A stretch of 64,000 nucleotides of DNA from Thermocaproicibacter sp041859875 (GTDB lineage Bacteria; Bacillota; Clostridia; Oscillospirales; Acutalibacteraceae), in assembly GCA_041859875.1 (NCBI GenBank), contig JBFLFY010000001.1, positions 62,001-126,000 on the forward strand, written 5' to 3'. Positions 1 to 7,293 of this stretch are shown in pieces. Position 1 is the first letter of the stretch. Every line of letters starts with the position of its first letter. The position numbers and the translations under genes are program-made. Under the pieces are notes generated by a model. It searched no databases. It saw only the letters and a program-made list of their open reading frames with translations, and was not told the origin of the DNA.

Positions 1-713
1 GCAGGGAGTTCACAGTGGAAGCCGGCCGCCCAGACACGGTTACAGAGGAAAAACTTGCGGCGCTCAAGGCCGGCGGGGTAACGCGCATCAGTATTAACCC
101 ACAGACTTTGAACGACGAGGTCTTGCAGGCTATTGGGCGGAAACATACGACTGCGCAGACTTTGGCGGCTTTTGAGCTTGCGCGCAGCTGCGGATTTCAG
201 AATATCAATATGGATTTAATTGCCGGCCTGCCGAAAGACAGCCCCGAAAGCTTTCAGCGGACGCTGGACGGAATCCTGAAGCTTTCGCCGGAGAGCATCA
301 CTGTTCATACGCTGGCCTTAAAACGTGCGGCACGCCTGAACCATGAAGAAGACGTTCCCTTTACCGGGGCAGATACCGCCGAGCAGATGATTTCAGCAGC
401 AGATTCCCAGCTGCCGCAGCACGGCTACCATCCGTATTACCTTTACCGGCAGAGCCGCATGGTTGGAAATCTGGAAAACACAGGCTGGGCAAAGCCGGGT
501 TTTGAAAGCCTGTATAACGTGCTGATTATGGAGGAATGCCAGTCCATCCTTGCCTGCGGAGCCGGTGCTGTTACCAAGCTGAAAGACCCTTATTCCAGCC
601 GTATCGAGCGTGTTTTTAATTTTAAGTATCCTTACGAATATATCAGCCGTTACCAGGAAATGGTGCTTCGAAAAGATAAGGTGAAAAAGTTTTATGAGAA
701 CATTAACCGGTGA
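1..713 (+). CDS. hemZ: HemZ-like radical SAM coproporphyrinogen dehydrogenase, 3' part
   Basis: The reading frame is open from the left window edge, so only the C-terminal part is present and the real start lies upstream. The visible protein begins around REFTVEAGRPDT, a segment typical of the HemN/HemZ radical SAM fold, and continues with INPQTLNDEVLQAIGRKHT and NMDLIAGLPKDS, which are common to this family. HemZ is the anaerobic coproporphyrinogen III dehydrogenase-like branch found in Clostridia and Bacillus; the CX3CXXC cluster motif would lie outside the window. The 3' end overlaps the next gene by 20 bases, which suggests translational coupling. Assignment as HemZ rather than another HemN-like protein rests on the C-terminal extension (HTLALKRAARL, YYLYRQSRMVGNLENTGW). 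Confidence 0.85.
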   Translation, partial: REFTVEAGRPDTVTEEKLAALKAGGVTRISINPQTLNDEVLQAIGRKHTTAQTLAAFELARSCGFQNINMDLIAGLPKDSPESFQRTLDGILKLSPESITVHTLALKRAARLNHEEDVPFTGADTAEQMISAADSQLPQHGYHPYYLYRQSRMVGNLENTGWAKPGFESLYNVLIMEECQSILACGAGAVTKLKDPYSSRIERVFNFKYPYEYISRYQEMVLRKDKVKKFYENINR

Positions 714-1650
714 ATATGTCGCATACCGAAACAGCGTGGAAGCAATTAACCAGGCTGCGGAAACGGACCCTGCTGCTTTTGTACAGAAAGTGGAACAGGA
801 ATATCACAGAAATGTTATGAATATTGCGAAAAAAATCGCTTCCGAAAGCCCCATGTGCAAACTTGTTATGCTTGCGGGGCCATCCAGCAGCGGAAAGACT
901 ACTACGGCTCACTTGCTGAAAAAAGCGCTTGGTGAAGCCGGTGTCGGCAGCGTCAGTATTTCGCTGGATGACTTTTACCTTGGCGAGGGCCTTGCACCTC
1001 TTCTCCCAAATGGCAAACACGACTATGAGTGCCTTGAGTCTTTGGATGTCGCCGAGATTCAGAAATGCCTGGCTGGGCTTGTGCAGAACAATCGCTGTGA
1101 AATGCCAGTGTTCGATTTTGAGCAGCATGTGCCGTACCCGCACCGCAGGCAGGTCATTCTTCATGACCATGAGGTTGCTGTGGTGGAAGGCATTCACGCG
1201 CTGAATCCGCAGCTTCTCAGTCAGCTGTCGGAACTTCGCGTCCATCGCATTTATATCAGTGTAAAGCAAGGCATTTACAGCAGTGCCGGCGAAATTCTTG
1301 GCCCGAACGATGTGCGCCTTGTGCGGCGCCTTGTGCGTGACTATAATTTCCGCCGCACGTCTCCCGATGAAACGCTTTCTATGTGGCCTAATGTGATGCA
1401 CGGCGAACGCACCTACATAAAGCCGTTTCGCAAAGATGCCGACATTACGGTCAATTCGCTTCATACCTATGAGCTCTGCGTACTGAAGCCGCAGGCGATG
1501 GAGCTTCTGCCCACCGTCCCGGCAGAGAGCAAAAATTACCCTGTGGCGCAGAAACTGATGGCCGGGCTGCAGCGTATTTCAGCAATCGACACGGACCTTG
1601 TGCCCAAAAATTCCATGATTCGTGAGTTTATTGGCGGCGGAATGGAATAG
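694..1650 (+). CDS. Nucleoside kinase, uridine kinase family (P-loop)
   Basis: This 318-residue cytoplasmic protein has a Walker A motif GPSSSGKTT near residue 63 and a downstream SLDDFYLG segment, both hallmarks of the uridine kinase/phosphoribulokinase family that phosphorylates nucleosides with ATP or GTP. A further conserved segment VVEGIHALNP lies near residue 165. Many clostridial relatives are about 550 residues and carry an N-terminal TGS-like domain. This copy lacks that domain and begins only about 60 residues before the P-loop. The ATG lies inside the end of hemZ (20-base overlap), so the two are probably co-translated. The exact substrate cannot be read from the sequence. Confidence 0.85.
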   Translation: MRTLTGEYVAYRNSVEAINQAAETDPAAFVQKVEQEYHRNVMNIAKKIASESPMCKLVMLAGPSSSGKTTTAHLLKKALGEAGVGSVSISLDDFYLGEGLAPLLPNGKHDYECLESLDVAEIQKCLAGLVQNNRCEMPVFDFEQHVPYPHRRQVILHDHEVAVVEGIHALNPQLLSQLSELRVHRIYISVKQGIYSSAGEILGPNDVRLVRRLVRDYNFRRTSPDETLSMWPNVMHGERTYIKPFRKDADITVNSLHTYELCVLKPQAMELLPTVPAESKNYPVAQKLMAGLQRISAIDTDLVPKNSMIREFIGGGME

Positions 1651-1679
1651 AATAGACAATAGATTACCCGGACAGTGTA

Positions 1680-1709
1680 TTGCAATTTTTGCACTGCCCG
1701 TGCTATAAT
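1680..1709 (+). promoter_or_regulatory. Sigma-A-type promoter with extended -10
   Basis: TTGCAA (1680-1685) and TATAAT (1704-1709) are separated by 18 bases, with TG one base before the -10 hexamer. It lies just downstream of the kinase gene and upstream of the zinc-ribbon gene, so that gene appears to be transcribed independently. Confidence 0.7.
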
Positions 1710-1734
1710 CAAACAAAAAAGGAGCGTGCTTGCC

Positions 1735-2112
1735 ATGGGTGTGCTGGACGACGTAATTGTAAATGCTAAATCGGCGGCGGATGCCGTCGGAAAAAAGGCA
1801 TCTAAACTAGTGGATATTTCAAAGCTGCGCATCAGCGAAGCCAATATTCGGAACGATCTTGCAAAGCAATATGAATCGCTCGGCCGCGAGGTTTACGAAG
1901 CTCAGAAGGCGGGAAGCGACTTTTCAGCGGCAGTTTCTTCCGGCTCAGCAGCGATTGACAGTCTAAAAGAGCAGCTTAATGCCATATGCGAGCAGCTTGC
2001 ATCAGCCCGCGAGAAAACGGTTTGCCCTGAATGCGGCCATGAAAATGAGCAGGGCGCGGCATTCTGCAGCAAATGCGGTCACAGCCTTACTGGAAATTCT
2101 TCTGAACAGTAA
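1735..2112 (+). CDS. Coiled-coil protein with C-terminal zinc ribbon
   Basis: The 125-residue protein starts at the ATG preceded by AAAAGGAGCG; the longer upstream frame would overlap the promoter. The first ~90 residues are charged, helical and probably coiled-coil (LRISEANIRNDLAKQYESLG). The C-terminus is a double-CXXC zinc ribbon: CPECG, then CSKCG twelve residues further on. Such small proteins are common in Firmicutes and have no established function; zinc binding is a family expectation. It is probably a single-gene transcript, with its own promoter upstream and a terminator hairpin downstream. Confidence 0.8.
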   Translation: MGVLDDVIVNAKSAADAVGKKASKLVDISKLRISEANIRNDLAKQYESLGREVYEAQKAGSDFSAAVSSGSAAIDSLKEQLNAICEQLASAREKTVCPECGHENEQGAAFCSKCGHSLTGNSSEQ

Positions 2113-2135
2113 TTTTTCAGTATTACGCTTTCCGA

Positions 2136-2169
2136 AAGGAGGGGAGGGTCGACCTCTCCTTTTCTTTTG
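2136..2169 (+). terminator. Rho-independent terminator after zinc-ribbon gene
   Basis: A GC-rich hairpin with arms around GGAGGG (2143-2148) and CCTCTCC (2153-2159) is followed by TTTTCTTTT. AAAGGAG upstream can also pair with CTCCTTT, giving an alternative longer stem. Confidence 0.75.
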
Positions 2170-2259
2170 GCTTTTGCGCGAAACATAATCGGTATGTTTT
2201 TAACATACCTTAATTTGACCATTATTATTGATTTTTCCAGACAGAACGGATGTGCTTGA

Positions 2260-4026
2260 ATGGAACAGCAGCAGGGAAATAAAGTGCACCGCCAGAGTTT
2301 TCTGCACGGTGCGCTGATACTGGTGACGGCTATCGCCATCGAAAAGGTTATTGGCGCCGTCTATAAAATACCGCTTTCCTGGGTCATTACATCGCTTGGG
2401 TATGGCTATTTCCAGAATGCTTACTCGGTTTATTCGCCAATGTTCAGCATTGCAACAGCTGGCTTCCCAATCGCCATTTCGCGGATGGTTTCCGAAAATT
2501 ATTACCGTGGCCGCTACCGCGATATTCGCCAAATCCACCGCGCGTCTATCCGCATCTTTCTTGTACTCGGCATTACCGCCCTCACCATTATGCTGCTGGG
2601 CGCGCGCCCTTACACGGAGTTTATCCTTCACGGCAACTCGCAGAACGCCCTGCCTGCAATTTATGCCATTGCCCCGGCGGTGCTTTTTACAAGCCTGATG
2701 TCTATTTACCGCGGGTATTACGAAGGCCTGCGCAACATGACTCCTACGGCGGTTTCCGAAGTCATAGAAGCGTTTTGCAAACTTTTGTTTGGCCTGACGG
2801 CAGCCATACTGATTGTTCATTCCGGCCTCAGTGAGTATTCGGCGCACGGTACGGTTTACGGTGCGCATATGGCAAGTGAAACCTATGCAAAAATTGCAAC
2901 GCTTCCGTTTGCTGCGGCTGGCGCAATTTTTGGTGTTACGCTGGGCGGCTTTTTCGGCTTCCTCTATCTTTTCCTGTACCACAAGAAGAATGGGGACGGC
3001 ATTACAAATGAAATGCTGCGCCAGGCGCCGCGCCCGCTTTCCATGCATATTACCATGTCGAGCCTTGTGCGCACAGCCATTCCGGTTGCGCTTGGCTCGC
3101 TCGCTATTAATCTTTCCGCATTCGTTGACGGTATGCTTCTGCAGGGACGCATCGGAGACCTGATGAACAGTGTTCCGCAGACGCTGATTAAAATGTATTC
3201 CGGCATTATTCCGCAGGAATATATGTCGGCGAACAAAATGTCTTCTTTTCTCTATGGATGCTATGGCAACGCAACAAACCTTTTTATGCTTGTTCCGGCT
3301 ATTACGCAGGCTTTTGGTGTAAGCGCCCTGCCAAGCGTTACCGAAGCATGGACGGGGAGAAATCCAAAACGTATCCGTGCCAGCATGGAAACAGTTCTGC
3401 GCATTGTTACACTGATTACCATACCGAGCGGCATTGGCCTTTCTGTTTTCGCTATGCCGATTGCTTCGCTGATTTACCCCGGCGCTGACCAGGGCACGGC
3501 TGTTATCGGCAGAATCCTGATTGTGCTGGGCCTTGCTTCTGTTTTTGCGGCGACCAGTACGCCGATTGACAGTATGCTGCAGGCAGTCGGCCGCGTTGAT
3601 ATTCCGGTTAAGCTGGTTGCGGTTGGCCTGGTAATTAAAATTATAACGAATTATACCCTCGTTGGAATTCCGGAAGTCAACGTCCTCGGCGCGGGAACCG
3701 GCACATTGCTGTGTTACCTTATCACGACTGTAATGGCTTTGTATGCCTTGTTCCGTGTGACGAAAATCCGCCTGCACTATTTCACCATTTTCTTTAAGCC
3801 ATTTTTGGCTTCTGTCATCAGCGTGGGCCTTTCTTGGCTGGTTTACCGTGCGGCGTGTGTCTTTATCTCGGGCCGTATTGTGGTTTGCTTTGCCATCGTT
3901 CTTGCGTGCATTTTATACGCGGTGTGTATCCTTTGGTTCCATGCTGTGAACCGCCACGATATTTCTATGTTGCCCAAAGGACAAAAAATTGTGAAAATAC
4001 TTGAAAAACATAATTGGATAAGGTAA
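2260..4026 (+). CDS. SpoVB/YabM-like MOP-family lipid-linked polysaccharide flippase
   Basis: This is a 588-residue integral membrane protein with about 14 hydrophobic segments, opening with KVHRQSFLHGALILVTA as in stage V sporulation protein B and its paralogue YabM. It belongs to the MATE/MOP exporter superfamily (MurJ, Wzx), which flips lipid-linked precursors of peptidoglycan or polysaccharide. It directly precedes mazG (yabN), matching the Bacillus yabM-yabN order, so it is better seen as the YabM-position paralogue than as spoVB itself. It is slightly longer than the usual 510-550 residues. No strong Shine-Dalgarno is visible before the ATG. Confidence 0.85.
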   Translation: MEQQQGNKVHRQSFLHGALILVTAIAIEKVIGAVYKIPLSWVITSLGYGYFQNAYSVYSPMFSIATAGFPIAISRMVSENYYRGRYRDIRQIHRASIRIFLVLGITALTIMLLGARPYTEFILHGNSQNALPAIYAIAPAVLFTSLMSIYRGYYEGLRNMTPTAVSEVIEAFCKLLFGLTAAILIVHSGLSEYSAHGTVYGAHMASETYAKIATLPFAAAGAIFGVTLGGFFGFLYLFLYHKKNGDGITNEMLRQAPRPLSMHITMSSLVRTAIPVALGSLAINLSAFVDGMLLQGRIGDLMNSVPQTLIKMYSGIIPQEYMSANKMSSFLYGCYGNATNLFMLVPAITQAFGVSALPSVTEAWTGRNPKRIRASMETVLRIVTLITIPSGIGLSVFAMPIASLIYPGADQGTAVIGRILIVLGLASVFAATSTPIDSMLQAVGRVDIPVKLVAVGLVIKIITNYTLVGIPEVNVLGAGTGTLLCYLITTVMALYALFRVTKIRLHYFTIFFKPFLASVISVGLSWLVYRAACVFISGRIVVCFAIVLACILYAVCILWFHAVNRHDISMLPKGQKIVKILEKHNWIR

Positions 4027-4072
4027 AATAAGGACAGTTTACAAAATAAGGTTGTTCGGAGGTTACACAGCT

Positions 4073-4783
4073 TTGCAGTTTGAGCGGAAAGACAAGTACT
4101 CGCTGGAAGATTTGCTGAAAATCATGGAAATCCTTCGTTCACCGGAGGGCTGCCCTTGGGACAGAGAACAGACTCATAAGAGCATACGCAATAATCTCAT
4201 AGAAGAAACGTATGAGGCAGTGGAAGCCATTGATACCGGGAATCCGGAGCTGCTTGAAGAGGAACTTGGCGATGTGCTTTTTCAGGTTGTTTTCCATGCG
4301 CAGCTTGAAAAGGAAGCCGGAAGGTTCGATTTTTCCGGCGTAGTGGATGGTGTAACTAAAAAAATGATTCAGCGTCATCCTCATGTATTTGGCAGCGTTC
4401 AGGTAAGCGGGAGCGATGAAGTGCTGAAAAATTGGGATACTATTAAGCAGAAGACAAAGGGCCGCGACACATTGGTAAATGTGCTCGAAAGTGTTTCTCC
4501 TGCCCTGCCTGCACTGATGCGTTCCCAGAAGGTCGGAAAAAAAGCCGCGCAGGCCGCAGGCAGTGCCAAAAGCCGGAAAGAAATCACTTCTGGTATGGTA
4601 GAAATGCTGCAGCGAGTGGAATGCCTTCCAGACTCAGATGAAGAAGGGGAAAAGAAACGCTTGGTAGGCAGTTTGCTTTTTTCAGCGGCTGCTTTGGCAG
4701 AAAACCTTGGAATTGAGTCTGAAGAAGCCCTTGCACAGTACTGCAAGTCTTTTGTACAGAGCTACCGTGAAAAAGAAGAGTGA
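4073..4783 (+). CDS. mazG: MazG family nucleoside triphosphate pyrophosphohydrolase (YabN)
   Basis: This cytoplasmic house-cleaning NTP pyrophosphohydrolase contains LRSPEGCPWDREQTHKS and the all-alpha metal-binding EETYEAVEAID / EEELGDVLFQVVFHA motifs (EExxE and ExxD) of MazG. A second, weaker MazG-like repeat follows in the C-terminal half. The TTG at 4073 is chosen because GGAGG (4058-4062) is ten bases upstream; an upstream in-frame TTG at 4052 would precede that site. Bacillus YabN carries an additional N-terminal methylase domain, which is absent here. It sits between the YabM-like flippase and HU within a yabM-yabR syntenic block. Confidence 0.9.
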   Translation: MQFERKDKYSLEDLLKIMEILRSPEGCPWDREQTHKSIRNNLIEETYEAVEAIDTGNPELLEEELGDVLFQVVFHAQLEKEAGRFDFSGVVDGVTKKMIQRHPHVFGSVQVSGSDEVLKNWDTIKQKTKGRDTLVNVLESVSPALPALMRSQKVGKKAAQAAGSAKSRKEITSGMVEMLQRVECLPDSDEEGEKKRLVGSLLFSAAALAENLGIESEEALAQYCKSFVQSYREKEE

Positions 4784-4801
4784 TTTTTCGCTGTAGTGTG
4801 C

Positions 4802-4829
4802 GAGCTGATTTAAAATTCTCAGCTTTTTA
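4802..4829 (+). terminator. Weak terminator-like hairpin after mazG
   Basis: AGCTGA (4803-4808) can pair with TCAGCT (4819-4824), followed by TTTTT. The stem is short and AT-rich, so it may only attenuate transcription into hup. Confidence 0.35.
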
Positions 4830-4870
4830 AGCTGTTGAATAATAAAACAAAAAAACGGAGGTCAAATACC

Positions 4871-5149
4871 ATGAATAAAACCGAACTGATTGCCGCTGTT
4901 GCAGACAAGGCCGGCATTTCCAAGAAAGATGCCGACAGCGCTGTAAACGCTACCATTGACGCTGTTATCGCGTCTGTTGCAAAAGAAGAGAGAGTGCAGA
5001 TCGTCGGATTTGGCACATTTGAGCTGCATAACCGCAGTGCTCGTCAAGGCCGCGACCCGCACACAAATAAGCCAATTACAATTCCGGCTTCCCGCGTTCC
5101 GGCTTTTAAAGCAGGCAAGGCTTTTAAAGACGCAGTTGCAAAAAAGTAA
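4871..5149 (+). CDS. hup: HU family DNA-binding protein
   Basis: This 92-residue histone-like nucleoid protein shows the canonical N-terminus MNKTELIAAVADKAG, the VGFGTFELHNRSARQGRDP arm motif and the C-terminal RVPAFKAGKAFKDAV. It forms dimers that bend DNA non-specifically. The ATG at 4871 follows ACGGAGG with good spacing; the longer upstream frame is AT-rich leader. HU genes next to mazG and the yabO-type S4 gene are common in Clostridia. A strong terminator follows, so hup is probably expressed at a high level on a short transcript. Confidence 0.95.
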   Translation: MNKTELIAAVADKAGISKKDADSAVNATIDAVIASVAKEERVQIVGFGTFELHNRSARQGRDPHTNKPITIPASRVPAFKAGKAFKDAVAKK

Positions 5150-5174
5150 AATATCAACTGAACTCAAGATGCAA

Positions 5175-5217
5175 GGGGCTGCAGCAAAGTGCAAACTTTG
5201 TTACAGCCCCGTTTTTA
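5175..5217 (+). terminator. Strong rho-independent terminator after hup
   Basis: GGGGCTG (5175-5181) pairs with CAGCCCC (5204-5210), with an inner CAAAG/CTTTG stem, followed by GTTTTTATT. Confidence 0.85.
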
Positions 5218-5244
5218 TTATGAATCGAAACAGGAGCATATTTT

Positions 5245-5493
5245 ATGAGACTTGACAAGTACCTCAAAGTATCCAGGCTGGTAAAGCGCCGCACTGTGGC
5301 CAATGAAGCGTGCGACGCGGGGCGGGTGAAAGTAAATGCAAAACCTGCGCGTGCCTCCTGCAGCGTAAAACCGGGCGACGTTATAGAAATTTCCCTCGGC
5401 GGGCACAGCATCGAGGTTAAAGTGCTGGATGTAGACGAATATGCGACAAAGGCAGGAGCTTCTTTCCTGTATGAAGTTATTTCTGAAAAATAA
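5245..5493 (+). CDS. rqcP: S4-domain RNA-binding protein RqcP (YabO)
   Basis: The 82-residue protein is essentially one S4 RNA-binding domain: MRLDKYLKVSRLVKRRTVAN, then GRVKVNAKPARAS and VKPGDVIEISLG. YabO/RqcP works with RqcH in ribosome-associated quality control, stabilising peptidyl-tRNA on obstructed 50S subunits during alanine tailing. The position between mazG/hup and yabP/yabQ/divIC matches the Bacillus yabN-yabO-yabP-yabQ-divIC order, which strongly supports orthology. The start follows AACAGGAGC. Confidence 0.9.
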   Translation: MRLDKYLKVSRLVKRRTVANEACDAGRVKVNAKPARASCSVKPGDVIEISLGGHSIEVKVLDVDEYATKAGASFLYEVISEK

Positions 5494-5533
5494 GGATTTC
5501 TCGCTGGCCTCAGACTGTATTTTCATCCGTGGA

Positions 5534-5576
5534 GCGTATATGTCCTACTGTTCCTGCATAGTAATGGTGCAGGAAC
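5534..5576 (+). promoter_or_regulatory. Possible sporulation-type promoter and hairpin before yabP
   Basis: The 101-base gap before yabP contains GTATAT, then 14-16 bases, then CATAGTAA, which loosely resembles a sigma-E promoter; yabP/yabQ are sigma-E-dependent in Bacillus. Overlapping it is a perfect 9-bp hairpin, GTTCCTGCA (5550-5558) with TGCAGGAAC (5568-5576). Both readings are tentative. Confidence 0.3.
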
Positions 5577-5594
5577 AAAGCGGGAGGGATTTCC

Positions 5595-5897
5595 ATGAGC
5601 GAAATGAAGGCCGACCAGAAAAAGGAGCTAAAAGCGCCCAAAGTGCCGCATAGCCTGATTTTGGAAAACAGAAAAGTCTTGACGGCAACAGGTGTTTCCA
5701 ATGTGGACAGCTTCGACGATGAAACTGTTGTTGCTGTTACCGACCTGGGAAGTCTTACGGTGCACGGCGCGAAACTGCATATTGATAAGCTGAACCTTGA
5801 AACAGGAGAGCTTACGCTTAACGGTGAAATCACTTCCATGGCTTATACGGAAAATCGTTCCTCCGGAGGAGGGGTGTTTTCCAAACTGTTTAAATAG
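5595..5897 (+). CDS. yabP: Sporulation protein YabP
   Basis: This 100-residue protein carries the YabP/YqfC family core: PHSLILENRKVLTATGVSNV followed by a DSFDDETVVAVTDLG strand pattern and LNLETGELTLNGEI. YabP is a spore-coat/cortex-stage protein made in the mother cell; biochemical function is unknown. The family core starts near residue 18 after a Lys-rich head. The C-terminal SSGGGVFSKLFK tail is amphipathic and may touch membrane. It is followed after 14 bases by yabQ, as in other endospore formers. Confidence 0.9.
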   Translation: MSEMKADQKKELKAPKVPHSLILENRKVLTATGVSNVDSFDDETVVAVTDLGSLTVHGAKLHIDKLNLETGELTLNGEITSMAYTENRSSGGGVFSKLFK

Positions 5898-5911
5898 GGG
5901 AGTGAGCCGGT

Positions 5912-6544
5912 ATGTACCGCAGCCTTTCTTCCCAGCTTTTTGGATTCACTGTGTTTTTTGCAGTCGGGGTTCTGCTTGGTGCAGTGTATGACATCCTGCG
6001 CATTTGGCGTGCGATGTTTCGCTCCGAAAAGCGTTCGATTTTTTTTCAGGATTTCTTTTACATGGTGCTGGCTGCTTTTTTTGCATTTCTGATTAATCTC
6101 GCCGTAAACGGTGGAGAACTTCGCTTTTATCTGCTTTTGGGCGGCATTTTTGGTTTTGCCGTATGGCACGAAACGGTAGGCCGCGTTACGGTTTCACTTT
6201 TTCGCAGGCTGTTTCGTTTTCTGTACCGAAAGTTCTTTGACCCCGCCAGTGCTTTTTTACACCGAATTTTTTCCAAGGCCGGGCTAAAAATGCACAAAAT
6301 CTTCGGCAAATGCGGGAAAAAGCTGCAAAGTTGGAAAAAATGCTTGAAACATCACTGCGCAGTAGTGTATAATCAACATAAGAGGAAATCAAAGAGAGGA
6401 CTGCAAGCAAGAAAGGACGCGCGCGGCTATGAAGGTTCTAAAGGGCAAAAAGCCAAAAAAAAGCCTTTTACTCCGCTTGGCTATTTTCGTCTTCGCGGTT
6501 TACGCTTTCGCTCTGCTCATTCAGCAGCAGGCCACCATCGGTAA
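5912..6544 (+). CDS. yabQ: Spore cortex biosynthesis protein YabQ
   Basis: The first ~110 residues are hydrophobic with four probable membrane helices, beginning YRSLSSQLFGFTVFFAVGV and containing GAVYDILRIWR, as expected for YabQ, a mother-cell membrane protein needed for spore cortex formation. The C-terminal half is strongly basic (KKLQSWKKCLKHH and similar). The frame runs 116 bases into divIC before its stop, giving a long Lys/Arg-rich tail whose last third is antisense-free overlap in another frame. The family tail is variable, so the overlap may be genuine or due to loss of an earlier stop. Confidence 0.85.
   Translation: MYRSLSSQLFGFTVFFAVGVLLGAVYDILRIWRAMFRSEKRSIFFQDFFYMVLAAFFAFLINLAVNGGELRFYLLLGGIFGFAVWHETVGRVTVSLFRRLFRFLYRKFFDPASAFLHRIFSKAGLKMHKIFGKCGKKLQSWKKCLKHHCAVVYNQHKRKSKRGLQARKDARGYEGSKGQKAKKKPFTPLGYFRLRGLRFRSAHSAAGHHR
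6344..6373 (+). promoter_or_regulatory. Internal promoter for divIC inside yabQ
   Basis: TTGAAA (6344-6349), an 18-base spacer and TATAAT (6368-6373) lie 56 bases before the divIC ATG. This would give divIC vegetative expression independent of the sporulation genes upstream. Confidence 0.65.
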
Positions 6545-6728
6545 TGAAAAACAGAAACTTGCCGCTATGCAGCAGCAGATTCAGATTCAGGAAATTAAAA
6601 ATGACGATTTGAAAAACATTGCGGCCTCTGGAAAAGGCAGCGACGATTATGTGGAGAAAGCCGCTCGGGAAGGCTTGGACTATTCTAAGCCCGGCGAGCG
6701 TGTTTATGTAAATATAGCCGGAAAATAA
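6429..6728 (+). CDS. divIC: Septum formation initiator DivIC/FtsB family
   Basis: The 99-residue protein has the classic layout of a short basic cytoplasmic head (MKVLKGKKPKKS), one membrane helix (LLLRLAIFVFAVYAFALLI) and an extracytoplasmic coiled coil (QQQATIGNEKQKLAAMQQQ), ending in DYVEKAAREGLDYSKPGERVY, a FtsB/DivIC signature. It links FtsL and DivIB in the divisome. The ATG follows AAAGGA by 11 bases. Its promoter and first 116 bases lie within yabQ. Position next to yabQ and a YabR-like S1 gene matches Bacillus. Confidence 0.9.
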   Translation: MKVLKGKKPKKSLLLRLAIFVFAVYAFALLIQQQATIGNEKQKLAAMQQQIQIQEIKNDDLKNIAASGKGSDDYVEKAAREGLDYSKPGERVYVNIAGK

Positions 6729-6760
6729 ACATTTCTGACTAAGGAGGAAAATACTTATTT

Positions 6761-7210
6761 ATGCAGCTTGAGGTTGGAGCGGTCTTAGAAGGAAAAGTTA
6801 CGGGCATTACAAAATTTGGTGCGTTTGTGGAACTGCCGGGCGGCAAAACCGGCATGGTTCACATTTCTGAAGTGGCACCTACTTTTGTAAAGGAAATCCG
6901 CGACTATGTTTCGGAAAATCAGGTCGTAAAGGTTAAAGTGCTGAACATTGGGCAGGATGGTAAAATCAGCCTTTCCATGAAGCGGGTGAATCCTGCACCG
7001 CGTTCCGGAAGAGGGGCACCTTCTTACCACAGTGCCGGAAGGCCGGGCAATTTTGAATGGCAGCCCGGCAGACGCAGTGATCCGACGGACTTTGAAGGCA
7101 TGATGGCTAAGTTTAAACAGGCAAGCGATGAAAAGATGTCGGATTTGAAACGCTGTATGGAATCGAAGCGCGGCGGCTTTTCTAAAAAAGGCTCCAGCCA
7201 GGCAAAGTAA
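6761..7210 (+). CDS. yabR: S1 RNA-binding domain protein (YabR-like)
   Basis: Residues 1-75 form one S1 domain (LEVGAVLEGKVTGITKFGAF, HISEVAPTFVKEIRDYV, GKISLSMKRV). The remainder is a low-complexity Arg/Gly/Ser-rich stretch followed by a basic helical tail (MMAKFKQASDEKMSDLKRC). YabR-like proteins are general-stress-type S1 proteins thought to bind RNA or ribosomes. AAGGAGG gives a strong start. It completes the yabM-yabR block; spoIIE, which follows in Bacillus, is absent here. Confidence 0.88.
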   Translation: MQLEVGAVLEGKVTGITKFGAFVELPGGKTGMVHISEVAPTFVKEIRDYVSENQVVKVKVLNIGQDGKISLSMKRVNPAPRSGRGAPSYHSAGRPGNFEWQPGRRSDPTDFEGMMAKFKQASDEKMSDLKRCMESKRGGFSKKGSSQAK

Positions 7211-7245
7211 GGCATACCGCAGTTTCAAAATAGTTTTATCAGCAA

Positions 7246-7274
7246 CGCGGAGTGCTTGCACTCCGCGCCTTTTA
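7246..7274 (+). terminator. Rho-independent terminator after yabR
   Basis: A perfect 9-bp stem, CGCGGAGTG (7246-7254) with CACTCCGCG (7259-7267), a four-base loop and a TTTTATTAT tail. It lies immediately before the amidohydrolase RBS. Confidence 0.85.
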
Positions 7275-7293
7275 TTATCTTGGAGGGATTTTT

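Noticed and set aside
2200..3777. 525-codon minus-strand open frame opposite the flippase gene
   Set aside because: It is Arg/Asn/His-rich antisense sequence created by the codon use of a well-supported membrane protein gene on the plus strand.
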